Made by a program: the position numbers and the translations under genes
The notes under the pieces: model-generated
What the model was told of the DNA's origin: nothing
The model's database searches: none
What the model saw: the letters and a program-made list of their open reading frames with translations, nothing else
Assembly: GCA_950295325.1 (NCBI GenBank)
Contig: OX485804.1
Span: 25,420,001-25,484,000 of the forward strand
Source: Polytrichum commune
Taxonomy: Eukaryota; Streptophyta; Polytrichopsida; Polytrichales; Polytrichaceae
DNA: 64,000 bases
Direction: 5' to 3'
In this document: piece after piece, positions 13,278 through 26,944 of the stretch
Layout of the letters: each line of letters starts with the position of its first letter
How positions within the stretch are numbered: the stretch's first letter is position 1

Positions 13278-16200
13278 TTATGACTTAGTCCTCTTCGACT
13301 TTGAACCACTGCACTCACAGAATCAACAAGTGAACAGTCAAATGCCGGCCGTATGACAGTAGGTCCAGATTACAGAATCAACATTAAAACCCAGACATGA
13401 AACTACTCAATGAGACTACAGCAGCATGAAAGTACAGGCATTGTAAACCATAATATCAGACTGATAACCTTTTCACAGTCAATTCATCTTCAACATCAGG
13501 CAGTGGCATTTTCCAGTAATTCCATGTGTTGTAGTCCTCCTGCCATTCACATCACAAAGTTCAAAACCTTCATGGACCATCTGCTCTAGATGTGGAACTA
13601 AGGCGTCAACTTTATCAATCATTCTGACAAACAATGACAATGAACACTTCAACTTGAACTTAGACACATGGTGACCAACTGTCAATCTGTCCTGAGACGA
13701 TCAGCATTTTGTTCCCCAGGTAAACATGTCCTTGTCAGCATTGTTTTTCAGAAACCTACGCTTATAGCTAACCAGTAAAGAACAAAGTAAGTATCAAGGG
13801 AGATAGCTAATCCATAGATTTTAAGAGTTACATACTCAGCATAAAGCATGTCAAAGGAAGCCATCAAGAGCGAGAATGACCTAGCAAACGGACAAACATG
13901 CAGAAATACCCAAATGGAGGCAACCCATTTCACCAGGGCCTATCCACAACAATCCTCATACAGGAAGCTACATTCCAGGACATGCCCGCTAATTTCAACA
14001 GTTCACAACACTGGATGCTAGTCCGAAAGTTTCTGAAGTAGACCAAACAGTGGTTATTTTATTTCTTCCACAAAGCTCCCTTTTATTGCTCCCTTTTATC
14101 CCTTTTATTCTTCATAACATGTAAATGAGTGGATGCAAACCTGCTCAGTATAAGTTTGGGGAGGAAACATGTCGTCCACCAGCTTGTGGAGTGATGTGTA
14201 AGATTTTACATCCACTCTGTTGTTTACTGCAACCTCTCCCTGGACACCGTGGACAAATCATCAACCACAGAAACCTCCCATTCATCATGCCAGAGAGTAC
14301 TGACATGTATCTATCATCGTACCCGTCCCAGGTGTAGTCAAGTAAGTAAACTTGAGAACCATAGAACCAACACCAACAAACACGAACCAGTGGCACGGTA
14401 TCACATCTGCATGGTTCCCTAATGGATCTCTACATCTCAGCAATGCCAGCTGTTTGCGCTTCACAAAGAAAAAACACTCGGCTTGAACAATGTCTGCATA
14501 TGCTTGCCAGCAAACCATGAATGGGCATCCAATATCATACAAGAACCTCACTGTCTGCACCACTCCATCAAGAACCAAACCCTACCTTGGGATTGATGAT
14601 GAATATTTTGCCCTTAGGGATGCCAACTTTCAGGTAACTGATTTCGTCAGTGTCACGGTTCCCAAAACCTGCATAAAATGGGTTGCAGTCCTTGGGAAAG
14701 AGGTCCCGAATATCCTGAACACACAACAAAAATCATCACGCCACTTCTCAACCTACTCCAGCATTCTCACTTTACCATCACAAAGTATTACCCTCTTGTG
14801 ATCTAAGCTACTCAATAGTCTTCCAATGTTGAAAAATGGGAAGAGAAGAATACCTGAAGGCATGCAATTTTGAATTCATGAGGAGCTCGTCGGATAACTG
14901 TATGACCAGCAATGCACTGATTAGGACACACTATCCAGTGTTTTCACATAGAAGCTGAGTTTCACCAGCTTTAAATTATCATGCTTGCTGTGCAACATCA
15001 CAGCACAATCATAAACGTTCTGCAGCTTGAGCTACAGTCAATGATACACCAGGAATTGCCTCCTGCGAACTCATGCCCGCATTACATATCACTTTCTGCT
15101 GCAAGGCTACTACTGGAATTGTGACCAAATCTCACTTTTACCAAATAACACTAACCTTCACGATACAGCGAGGGGAAGAGCCCATCAGGAGAAATAACCA
15201 CCGGTCCATCTGGTAGAGCTTCTCCATCCTGCAACGCCAAAGTTCAGAATCAAGCCTTCCTCCAAAACACCGTCATAAGGTTCCATTAACCACTTACTCC
15301 ACAACCATAAACTACTAATAAACTAACTGCTTCAAACATCGCAGTGGATGCTAATGACCACCTAACTGCACACAATGTTAGGCAATGCAACTGTGCACTC
15401 CCGTGTTAACCCTGACACCTGCAGGAATGAGGACACAAATTTGAGTCCAGTCTGCTTCGCATTCAGCACACAACCAGCCTGCAATACTCCACCGACTCTA
15501 GGTAATACATACCTGCTTCAAATTCAACAAGAACTGTCGGGTGAGGTACGCCTGGGAAATTGCACGAGCACTTAAGAACACCACCTCATAACCGTTCTCC
15601 TGTACAATTGCACGAAGCTCATACCATCAGCTTTTGTAGTGATACCAAACAAAATCCCACCGCAGGTATTTCACCTTCTGGCTGTGTCAACACTGCACTC
15701 CATGAATAGAACAAGTGAAAAACCATGTCACACTCAATGCCAACATAGGTGCATAACATACTTACAGAGGAAGCACTAGATAACACCTTCCTAAAATTCC
15801 ATATCAGACAAACCATCTCAGATAATGGAGGAAGTCCTGCATTTTCCACAAACCACAAGTACCTTGATAGCAGAGAAAAGGCGAGTGACCCCTAATTGTG
15901 TCCAGTCCTTTCCCACCAAAGGCATCACCTGACCCAGTACATCTGACCTACAACACCACACGTTCAACTTTCATTTCATCAAGATACACTTGCAGAAATC
16001 ATATGCACTTTCAGCCCATATCTCTCTGGAGCCACCGAGCTCCTTGTGACAACAATTGTGTTACATCACCAACAACTTTGAGAGTCAGCAGTAACAACTT
16101 TCTAGAAGCTATGTAGGTCACATCAGTCCTGTCATAAAGATCAGGCTCTACAAAAACCATCAAATACTCCTCAAAACAGTGGTCAAGAGCCAAACATACT

Positions 16201-19200
16201 TTGTGATGGTGCCATCCACATCAGAAATGACAACACGTGTGTCCCACTTCCAGAGATATATACGAGCATCCACCTGGCCCCACCATATTTGCACAATCAG
16301 CTCTCCATCAACCATACTAAGCGTCACACCATCCAAAGTTCACTTACAAATGAACAACAAGATTTCTAAATCACATCGAATTTCAGCATCCACCCCAGGA
16401 TCTGAGACGGCTGAGGAAACAAACTCAGATTGTGCAGCTAGTCTGATCATTCCAATCAGCTTGTGCTTATCATGTGGGTAGTTCACCTGCTGCCGACCGA
16501 GCACCCGAGTAAAAAATGTGAAGGTGATGCGGTTGCTGCCTTCCTTCAGATTCATGGATGCAAGCATTTGTGACGTGGGGAGAAACGACCGCACTTTGTG
16601 CTTCCTTGAACGCAAATAATAGTCGCTCTGTGACACCAGATTATTCATTAAAGCGCTGTCCACCCCTGCCCCCGCAGCTACCAACAGAGCTTCCCGAGAA
16701 ACTAATGGTGCAGACCCAGATCTTTCGGGGGTTTTGGGCCGTCGTAAAGGAAATGGCCACAGCTTCCATCCGCCACTTCCCGTCGTCACAAGGGCACCTA
16801 CATCTTTACTGCTTGGAGAAGGATCCGGCTTCTCCACTTGGATGGCTCCCTGTATTTCTTGACTTGTCACTTGCCCGAAAGCAAGCATGCCCAGTACTAA
16901 AGGTGATGCTGAGATCCATGGATAATACTGCCCCCCCACTCTCACTACCAACTTGTCGTTTGTGGCAATGGAGGCACCATTCACGCGGAAATCCGCAACA
17001 GATATTTTTGCAGAGTTGAAAGCCTTCTGTGCCTCCTCACTACCCATTCGCTCTTTCAATAGATGCTTGCACAGAGAGAGTTCAATACCTGTTTCACACT
17101 TCAATGCCGTTTTAGTTCCTGCTTCTTGTCCACTACCAAAAAGATACTCAAAGCACTCTTGCTTGCATGCTAAACTCATAGATCCCAAGTAATGAACCAA
17201 TGAGATTCATTCCGTGGGATACATACCACAACTTGGCATGTTTGTGGAGGAATATTGGAATGACGCGTGAAAATGCACCAGACAGACACAACAAACCAAT
17301 AAACTACATCATAACACACAAGGCGGCTCGTAGAACCATACCAGTTTTATGCAATTTGTCCTCCTCCTCTGATTCCACATGTTCCTCCTCCGATAATTCA
17401 TTTTCTAGTTGCTCTGAAACACCAGCATCATTCTCAATTACTTGTCTTTGAGATGTCTCAACTGAACTTTTGGAAATATCCTGTGAAGCAAGTTTTGGAC
17501 TTGCACTTGATTGAACATGAGACAAAGGCTCTGACCCTACAGACCGACTCAGATTACATTTCCCCATCTCCACATCAGTAAACTTTGTTCTGTCCAATGG
17601 CAACGATTCTGAAAGTGGCCATACACCACTTCCGTTTTCAACATCTAAGTATATGGCATTTGAATCACCTCGAACTCCCGGTATGCTCATCGGGCTACTT
17701 CTTGCCCACTTTGAACCAGCTTCTTCCTCACCTGAAACATTTCCTTGCCGATCTTCTTCATCTTCATCGCTCGTATTTGCATCAAAATATATACTTCTTG
17801 AGCTTGCATTTCTCCGCTTTTCGGACAAGTACTGTTCTGGCTTATCTTCGGACCCGCTATCATCTGCACCTTCATCACCATCAACCTCTACATTCTCTTC
17901 CGACTCACTGTCCACCTTGTTTCGAAGTTTGTCCAAGAAATCTTTGATCTTGGGGCTTGTGGGAAGCTTGGTACCGCTGGGACTTCTTGCATACTCTACA
18001 GATCTACTACTGTCCCCAACTACACCTTGCAATTGCCCATCTTCCAACACCTGCTCGCCCATCACCTCTTCCTCGTCTGCAATTGCCACAGGCTTTCTAT
18101 CCTCTAAGGAGTCTGCAGGGATTGACAACACAATCCCATGCCCATTCGTAACCACCACTACCTGGGACGGACCATCTCCATCACTGTCAGAATTACTGGA
18201 GGGTTTTCCCTTTGACCCAGGAATGTCCGAAGAATAAATTTCATCCCCACAGAGCTTTTCATCACGACTTTGTGCTGAATTGTCAAATAAAGAGAGAGCA
18301 AATGAGACCTCCTTCTTGCCCTCAGGTGATGACTCCACCGCAGAGGAGGCTGGAGAAGAAGTAGGCAACATATGAATATCAATTTCAGAAGAATTGTCGT
18401 CGTACCCAGCAACCTCCTCCTCTCCTTGGAATGCAGTAGAAGAGTCCTTAAGGTCCACACTTGGTGAATCAAATATAGAATCCGAGCTTGCCGCACTTAC
18501 GTCCACGCCGTAATCTCCACCAATCCTTGTGAAAGGCAACCTATTCTTCTCAAGACTGAAGTCTGCTTTCTTCTTCGATTCACCATCGATCAAATTTCCA
18601 CTCCCAGTGATATCTGAAGATTCACTCGCTGCATTCTCTATGTGCAATGAGCTAGCTGACTCCGAAGAGAGACCTGACGAGGAATTATTTACAGACACAT
18701 CAAGAAATTCACTGCCATTTGACTCGCCCTCTGCTGCATTTACTAGTGCATCCCTACTCACAGGCATCACACCCTCCCCCTCAACAATTTTTGGTGCTCC
18801 CCCCATAGTCTCCCTGACACTCTCCTCGTGCACTGTTTCTTCATGGGGTTGCGAATCTTCCAGAGCACCCAACTTTTCACTCTCTCCTTGGGAAATTTCT
18901 TTCGACATAGCAGGATGGTATTCGTTTTCAGAGTCTTTGCCTTCCACCAAATCGCCTGCCTCGCTTCCACCTTTCTCATGTATTGTGGGCTCTGAGATTT
19001 GAGCATCTGAGACCCGTGCTATTTGATCCTTGTCATATCCCCCGAACATCAGACCTAGAATGGACCGCCGACGAGATGATGTCAGGTCATTCTCCGTCCC
19101 TGTTCTCTGTCCCACCTTGGGGGTAGTCTGCTCGTCCTTCCCTTTCTTTTCGGTCACCTTACCATTACTAGCTTTGCTCTTCACCTCCACTACCTCATGC

Positions 19201-22094
19201 TTCATTGCATCTTCATCGTTTGATCTCCACTTTCCTGCCCCACTGTCCTCGTAACAAGTTTCCATCTCTTCTCCTGCATGTTCCAGACTGCCTGCCTCTC
19301 GGACATCTCCTTGTACCTCCTGTGTTTTCTCACCCTTCTGCACAACCTTTGAACCAACGTCCACTTCCTCAACTGCATCACCAGAATCCTTACCACCACC
19401 TACATCACTTTCTATTACCGACTGGCACTTCTGCTCTTCTGCATTGGACTCCTCTGCGCTTTCTTTAAATTCCTTCATATCCTTCTTATCACCTAGCTCG
19501 GAAGTTGGTCTTGATGGAGTGCTACCTCTCCACCCCCACCAACCCCACGACCTCTTTTCAGCATTCTCGTCTGGAATTTTTGCATGCTCCTCTGTTGCAA
19601 GCCTATCGCTCGATGATTTCCTTTTCGGTGAGGCTTTCAAATCCCCCGAACTTGGTTTTCTTTCCAAATAACGAGTTGTACGACGCCTGTTTGCAGAAAG
19701 AGGTGCAACTTTCAAAGCCGCGGAAGCCATATGAACGGCATCCCGCCATGCCAGCTCTCGTTCCACTGCAACCTTCAGCTTAGGACAAGATATCAATTCC
19801 ACTGACCTTGCAGTGTCAGATAGATTGCCGGGCCCCTCCATCCGTTCCAATGCTCCATTATTTTCTTCCCCACTTTGTGCTTTCTTTTCCGAACCAATTG
19901 AACCCTCCACCTCTTGCAATCTTCCCGCACTTGGACTTCCATCCTCCTTTAAAAATGTGCCATTGCTTTCTACAAACTCATCTCTACTTTTACTCCACTT
20001 TGCAGACTTCATTGTCTCTTCTGCACCTCCAACTGCTGTTCCCTCCGTCTGTAACACATCTCCGCGTCCGTGATCTACTTCTCCTACATTAGTTGGAAAA
20101 TGGACAGCAGTCCTACTCACAATGGTAGCATTATTCACATCGGCCAAGTCACCTATCTTGTTCTTGACGTCAATTTCACTTACCCGACTCTCTGATGCAG
20201 ACCGGGAAACACCAGGACCTTCGGACACAACCACACCATTAGACTTTCTCGGTGCATCTGCCTCTGTCACAGAGGCATCAGTTATACTTTGTAGTTCCTC
20301 CTTTGATACGGATGTCTGCGTTTCTACGTTTCGAGTCATCTCTGTTTCATGGTTATGTCTAAATGACCTCGTATTCTGGTGAGCACAATGCTGCCGCTGC
20401 TCTTCCTGCAATGGTAACGGAGGTGGGCTGCCCCGTCGAGGTGTGTGAAGGACGACTACTCCATCCGCACTGGTGATCATGAGAGTTGACACCTCGGGTG
20501 ATGTATCACCGCTTTCGTACAGCCTCAGATCCGATTCGCTCCTTGCTCTTTTTACACGTGATCGATCCTCGGCTGCCTGCCCACCTCTGTCATCCGGCGA
20601 ATCTGATATTTCTAGCTGGAAACCCTCGGCAATCACCTCTCTCCCATCCCTCACCACTTGAATGGTGTGAGCGCACCTGTCCTCTAAACCTGCACCCAAC
20701 TCTTCTGCGCCGTTGTCTCTTTTGTTCTCACCGTTCACCGTTTCCGGTCCTTGATCACGAGATGTAATCGCCTCAGGAATCTCCGACTGCGCCCTGCTCA
20801 TTTCCTCCACTTGGGGACCACATTCTTGTGTGGCAGCTCTGGCCACTGAGGCTAGGGCAGCCTGTGCAACGAGAGAAGCAGAAGGACGCCCAGGTTTTTG
20901 TGACTTGTCAAGCCCAGCTGCCTGGTTGATGAATGCATGGATAGCCGACCCTCCTGTTGCGTTTTCTAACTCGGCAACAGAACCGTTCTTCAATCTCAAG
21001 GTTGCCAGTGATGCAAGCAGCTCGCTTGAGGGTTCGTTGATACTAGATTTACTGTCAATGTCCTCTGCTTTTGCTAGACCATTTTCTGAGAGAACGGGCT
21101 CAATTTTCGCTTCTTCTGCAGCCTGCATATGTGGCACCCATAAGAAGACATCCCTAATTCACGAACGTCAAAAACAACATCACAACAGACCTCTCAAGCA
21201 CGGTAACTCCCCAGGATAGTGAGAAACAGGATTGGTCTGTCGGAGACTGCAATTCCAAACAGCCATACATTCATCATAGCAGGTTGACCTCAAACCTGTT
21301 GGACCAGTAGATACGACGCTTTCCTTCCCTCAAACTTCAGTGCCAGATTCCTGTCCTTCTCATCGCTATCCTCTCCTTTCTCCGCCTCTTCATCTGTCGC
21401 TTTATTATCCAATCCATCCTCCGACTTGGTCGAGTCCGGCTTGACAGCCGAAACCTCGTCACCCGATGAAATTGCAAGAGAATGCGACGCCGAACTCTCC
21501 TCTTTGTCCGACTCTGCATCTTTCAGGAAATAAGCTTCCCCTGCAATTTACACGTTAATTTCTCGTGGTCAGTCGCTCTTACTCCTGATTGAGCCGGTGA
21601 AGAGTACGGTAGCGGTCACAAAGCATCGGCTCTGCCGCTTCAACAAAGTGTATCCAACAATTAGCCGCAAATGGAGCGCGCACTACAATTCCTTGCACCA
21701 CAACTATTGCATCAACAATAACAAGGCGAGGGAATCAAAACACACACACACACACACCTTCAATACCCAAACCTTGAATTTGCTAAGCACGAAGCTACAC
21801 ACGGAGGATAGCAACACAAAATCCACAATTTCCTCCCTGCGTCGTACCTGTGGCGTCCAAGTACATATGAAATTTAGCCTGCTCATCATTAACAGCCACG
21901 TGCACAACCTTCTCACTCCGCTTCAACACACCCTGAAATTTGCCAAACTTGACATACCACGGGGAGCTTTTATACGTGCCATCCTCCTGTTTCACAACTA
22001 TGATGTCCACGGCACCCCCGAAGGGATGGAATGGGCCAGAAACGGTGTAGAGGCCCTGGGAGACAAAAGTGCCTACTCTGCCCACTGCATGCAT
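13278..22094 (-). CDS. PAH: Phosphatidate phosphatase PAH / lipin, copy A (13 coding exons)
   Basis: Mg2+-dependent phosphatidate phosphatase of the lipin family: dephosphorylates phosphatidic acid to diacylglycerol, supplying ER glycerolipid synthesis and restraining phospholipid synthesis. Exons, 5' to 3' on the minus strand: 22094-21848, 21540-21296, 21122-17342, 17169-16487, 16273-16200, 15947-15863, 15599-15513, 15228-15156, 14897-14854, 14714-14586, 14239-14141, 13539-13469, 13308-13278. All introns are GT-AG and the joined frame is open for 1882 residues. Exons 1-2 give the N-terminal lipin domain ([26 protein letters not shown], Gly83 of the DATGEAYF patch). Exons 5-11 give the LNS2 catalytic domain with DVDGT (Asp1670, Asp1672), then SDVLGQ and GFGNRDTDE. 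Exon 3 alone encodes about 1260 residues of acidic, Ser-rich, probably disordered linker, making the protein about twice the length of Arabidopsis PAH1 (904 aa, from memory). Start chosen because the family begins M-x-x-V-G-x-V; an upstream ATG is followed at once by a stop. The exon 4 acceptor (TTTAG) is the least certain junction. Confidence 0.9.
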
Positions 22095-22160
22095 GTTGAG
22101 GCGTCGTTGGGGCCTAGACTACATCCAACCTCGGCCCGCTCCACATCACGTCCGCATGCA

Positions 22161-23092
22161 GTCGTCAAGGGCTCCTTGCAAACGTAGGTCCCGTAACCCT
22201 AACGCTGCTCCCCGCTCTACCCGTTTCGCAACAAACTGGCAAGTATGTACACCTCTGCCGCCGCGATTGTGCTCATGCGTACAAATTCGCCAAGCGACAA
22301 GTGCTTGTAATCCAACCGGCTGAATCTCGTAATCCAAATTTTGTGTTCCTCTCGGCCTATGGAGGAGTCGGAAAAGCAATACTGCAGTCGTAAAGAAAGG
22401 AACACAGTGGTGGTCGTCAACTTCGTGAAAGTACCAATAACGCCATGCTTTTAACCTGAACTTTTTGTCTTATGCTGCTGCCTGATGATGCAGGATGTTA
22501 TCATTCAATTACGGGGAATACTTGCATGAATATATATTCTCCTCCCTCTGCCTCTTCTACAGGGGAAAAGAAAAGTCAATCAGCTCAATAACTTAAGAAA
22601 ATCGTCCTTCTAGTTAGGGCAACATAGGAACAACTACCTATCCTGCTTTCCGAAAGTCAATTGTGGCGGATATGACAACCATTGTTCAAAACCCATTCCT
22701 GCTCATTCCAATCCAAGTACCTATTCTTCTACTCTCTCGAAGTGTTAGATTCATTACAACTACTACGTTGGACTTGCACGGAGCTCCTTCTCTTTTTGCC
22801 AGCTAAGACAGAGGGAGGACACCAGAGACTGTCTATATGCAGGCTGCGGATTAAACTAAACCATTGGAATTGCAAGATTCAGCGCAATGCGATTTTGATT
22901 GCTAACTTTGATCAATCTGACCGCAACTACACAATGTGACTCGGATTCCAAAATAAGAATTTTACCAGGGTGAAGACAGAAAGAATGTCTCTCGTGCGGT
23001 TCGGAGCTCATTGCGAACAGAGCCCTGATCTCCAGCTCTTATTAGCCGGTGCGCTATACCAAGAAGAATTCTCCATGAGTTAAACAAAAGCC

Positions 23093-23123
<31 letters not shown>

Positions 23124-23660
23124 ACAGCAGCTGCTGATAACCTAGAGCGCTGACCTCTCCGATCACCAACAGATACACCCAAAAGTAGGTCCCCCGACAA
23201 AGGCAAGACTACTAAAAAACAATCCACAGAGCCTCTTTCAAGTCCTCCCAAATCCAACCAAAACGATTCACGAGCAAAATTCCTGCACTCGCCTCGCTGT
23301 ATCCCTAACTTAGCCCCGGCCAACCGAAACCAAAGAGAAATCAAACTCCACCGTCCCGGCACGACCACCAACCGGGCTCCAAATGTCGATTGCGTCACAT
23401 CGATAATCCTCCGCTCACGTAAGTGAACCCTGACGCTGCAGTAGCAGCTGACGGCAGGTCACCAGGCGCGACTTGTGCAATTGAAATTCGGTTGCGAGGC
23501 GTGTTTTGCCCTCGAAACTCCTCCAAATTAGCGCCGTTCGCAGCGCGCTTTTCCGACCACGGCGACTGCTAAGTTAAGAGTTTCTTCTACCGCCACTCTC
23601 CCCGCTGCCCGCGCGCCCTCCGAAACTAAACAAAACTAAGCGAAGCGGTGCCTTAAATGG
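22161..23660 (-). promoter_or_regulatory. Candidate promoter and leader region of PAH copy A
   Basis: This non-repetitive block upstream of copy A has no counterpart upstream of copy B. It is GC-richer than the DNA beyond it, especially 22960-23650, and holds a (CT)n run at 23097-23123 (GA on the gene's strand). A CTAG acceptor-like site lies about 23 nt before the ATG, so a leader intron is possible. Open frames here (for example 23054-23398) are not recognisable proteins. Promoter status is inferred from position and composition only. Confidence 0.4.
23097..23123 (+). repeat. (CT)n microsatellite
   Basis: Uninterrupted CT dinucleotides over about 27 bp, lying about 1 kb upstream of the PAH copy A start; it reads as GA on the gene's strand. 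Confidence 0.95.
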
Positions 23661-26600
23661 ACACTTCTAGCTCTACACCCACTTCTCCTTGGAGGAGGAT
23701 ATGAAACATGCAATTAGTGTGAGGCAATTGGTTTGAAATGGTTACAATACTTAGCAAATCCAAATCGTGCCCATAGCCATTTCCCTCATGATTTTTGGAG
23801 CTAGCATGAATTTTTGGAGTTCATGGCTTGGCCAACCTAGACATTAGCGGACATGCCCCTCCACCAGCATCAATGGGGTTCGAGGTAAAACTTAGATGAA
23901 TGTGAAAGTACCAACAACACTTCTTGCATGCATATGTGATTGTTTCTCCTATTTGAGGAAGGATCCTAATGTGCACTGAACGGTGCCGGTGAGGTTAGAT
24001 CTTTGAGTAAATAAGAGAGACTTTGTATCTTTCTATTCAAGATATTACCCCAACCCACTAATGTTAATGGGAGGAATGGCAACCCGTGTCTAGTGTGACC
24101 AAACCTTCATAATCAAAGTGAAGATCTTTTTACCCATTAAGTGATCACACATGTTCATAATATAGGTGTTTGATTAAGACAAGCAACCAAATTAGGTTCA
24201 CATACCTTAAACTATGTACTATACAATGGAGCATGAAAGGTGAGGTCATCACATTTCACCATTGCATGCCATTCCAAAAATGTTGATAGTTGACAACAAT
24301 GGCATGTTGAGTGGACAATGTGGGGATGACTTGAGACATTAATTCGTGGTGGTCATGCTAAATGATTTTGTTGACATCTTTATTCTTGGTTGGATACAAG
24401 AAGACATCATCATCCATAATTGTTGACCTTGCCATAGCCTGAGCACTATGTCTAGTATCGTACACATGTCATCCTCCCATCGGAATTCATGCATATACTC
24501 AAAGACCTTGATTTTTGAAACTAGGGCAAAGAGAGAACAACCTTACACATGCTTAAGAATGCATCAAGATGTGTAAGTCAAGTGAACTCTCACAACAAAC
24601 TTAGGTAAAACAAACTACTTATTCGACAACTCATTCAACACCTTAGTGTTGCATGTCTTCCAACGCACAACTTAAATCTTCCATTTGCCAAACTTCAATG
24701 GAAGAGTTGATCCCGAACAAAATCATTCCCAGGTCATGTGGATTAACTAAAAATTATTCTATTTGCATTGGAACCTAAATAGACTATTTGAGAATGTTAT
24801 GGTCATAGTTGTTGTTATCCAAGTACCTCTCCTTAGTCGCCATATACATCCATGGGTCGTGTTTGTCATTGTCGGCCTCTTTCCACAATCTATGTTGTGC
24901 ATATTGTCATGTCAAAATAATACTCAATCAAGTACGTCTTCAAGTGACTTACACTAGAGTATTCAGAGTACCCTCCCAAAATGGTTGTTGGGTAACCCAT
25001 CAAAAACTTGATTGATTCATTAGCCCTAGCACATTCTCCCATGCATGAAAGTTTAAGCCACATGGAAAGGAAAAAGGGCGAAGGCATTTACATCATCATA
25101 GAGTAAAGTATAAACTTGCCACATGGCACAAGTGCATATTTATGATTGCATTGATGCAAAAAAAAAAGTCCTATTGAAGAAGGTTACTATCTTGTATATG
25201 TGCTCATGATTCACCTTTCTTTTTCAAGTATCTCAATCTTGGGGTGCCTAGTCTACTCAAGGTGGGTTTCCATGTAGGCCATTCACCCACTAGATTCTAG
25301 ATAATAGTGGGTAGAAAGTGTTCTCGTGAAGATAACAAAAGCAACCAACCAATTACGTTGCCTACTAGAATGTGGGAGGACGGTGGCCATGGGCCGCTAG
25401 ACTTCCATGCGCCCACAAAACGCTTGAAATAGCAACAGTGGGTTGGCACATACAAACACCACCCAACCAAATTCCATCTACACGTCCTTATTCCTAACAA
25501 ATCAACAAACATGCACTTCCGGTAACCATAACTATATATCATAATAGGTCTAATTTTCAATATGATTTTTATTGATGCTTTATTTTCTTCATTTTTTAAT
25601 ACAACACAATTTTTTTGTTGTGTAAATATAATGAATAGAAATTGGAGAACATGAAATACAAAGTGAATAACACCCCACGAACCTTACAAGGAGTCAAGTT
25701 TTTATGTTGGATGGATAGGACATAAGTACACTTGTATGTGTTGATTCCCCCTCTCCATGTCATCCCATCATCAATGTCAGTTGAATGCTTATCTACAAGT
25801 CATCTGGCCCATAGACTCATCCATTTTGTGCCCGAGAAGAAAAGTAGTAATAAATTGATGCCGTAACTAACCCAATTCCGGAGACAAGAAAATTCTATGT
25901 AAAAGTGTATCTCTCTATCATCCAACGTAAAAGCCTTTAAATAGTATGCATCGTGGAAGACATAAATAAAGAATATTGCAATTTTTTGAGTAATTTTAAT
26001 CCTTAAACTGAAATTATTGTGAATGTTTGAAGCCAAGAGTTGGTTTAAACATATTATCAAGGTTTAGAGATTGCCAAAATCGCTCGTTTTAACCACTCGT
26101 TCCTCATCACTTTAGCACTTAAAACTAGGACATGTGTCATGGCATTCCTGGTTCAGGCCTAAGCAAAATTCAGTCCCAACTTGATTGAAACTTTAGTAGT
26201 CTATAAATTGCCGATGGGGTCTTGATCATGAATAGGCGCCTTTACTATAATTTTATTAGTATAATGCATGTCATTTGAGATGAATCAGCAACAAACCTAG
26301 AATAGACAAACCCATTTTTTATAATCTCACCCACCCACCCCCCCCCCCCAATCTTAATGCATAGAGTCCTCTAAAGTTGTGACCTTTCACACATTTAGCC
26401 GTCATTCTTTAACGTGATGGAATAAGTCATGAAGAATCACACATGTAGCCGTCACATTCGGCGTGATGGGAAAAAGTAAGTTAAAAGGGCATGGATTTGG
26501 GTTCCTTGAAAAGGGCACTAATTGTACTCAAGTTTCCATTTCCTAGTTATTAGAAATAAGTCAATCTATGTTGTGAATATGGGTTGGGAGTGAATCTTGC

Positions 26601-26944
26601 CTTTGAAAATTTACAATGATTTCAAAACTTGGAAATATTTTTATTTTTTTGTTAGACTAAATATGAATTTTTTTCCAAACTTTTTAAAAATCACCCAACA
26701 TCATACATGTACCACACTTATGCAAAATTGCTTAAGTAAACAAAAAGAAGTTTGTCTATTGTATAGAGGGTCAAATTGTTATGGTGGATTGATGAGAGGT
26801 ATGCTTGTGTATGATTATTCTCTCTATCCCCTAATTCCACTTTGGAGACGAAGATGGGAAGGAAGTTCAACTACCGACCTATCAAATAAAGGACAAAATA
26901 ATATGTTTATCGACACGTTTCTATTTTCAAGCATAACAACTAGA
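23661..26944. other. Intergenic spacer, AT-rich, no gene recognised
   Basis: No frame of note on either strand. Visible structure is a C run at 26338-26349 and a tandem duplication of about 48 bp at 26385-26483 (CACACAT-TAGCCGTCA, then CGTGATGG). Confidence 0.55.
26385..26483 (+). repeat. ~48-bp tandem duplication
   Basis: Two adjacent diverged units each read TCACACAT(T/G)TAGCCGTCA, then a T-rich stretch, CGTGATGG and an A-rich AAGT. The second begins at about 26435. Confidence 0.7.

Larger units (their letters stand above)
12150..22160 (-). repeat. Arm A of a ~10-kb inverted segmental duplication
   Basis: The reverse complement of this arm aligns through exons, introns and about 1.1 kb of 3' flank with 45913-55990. 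Matching landmarks include the 3' flank around 12180-12260 (against 55900-55960), 12590-12660 (against 55500-55560), every PAH exon, and the 66 bp before the ATG. Identity is very high by eye but clearly below 100%, with small indels. Homology fades at about 12150 (matching about 55990) and at about 22160 (matching about 45913). Confidence 0.9.

Noticed and set aside
17653-18237. Long frames antisense to PAH exon 3 (also 19444-19671, 49956-50486 and others)
   Set aside because: They mirror the Ser/Glu-rich linker codons; such codon use leaves complementary frames open. They show no domain, and the sense frame joins a complete lipin.
23054-23398. 114-residue frame upstream of PAH copy A with an Arg-Glu run
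   Set aside because: The run is the translation of the (GA)n microsatellite; the rest shows no family resemblance and lies in probable leader or promoter DNA.
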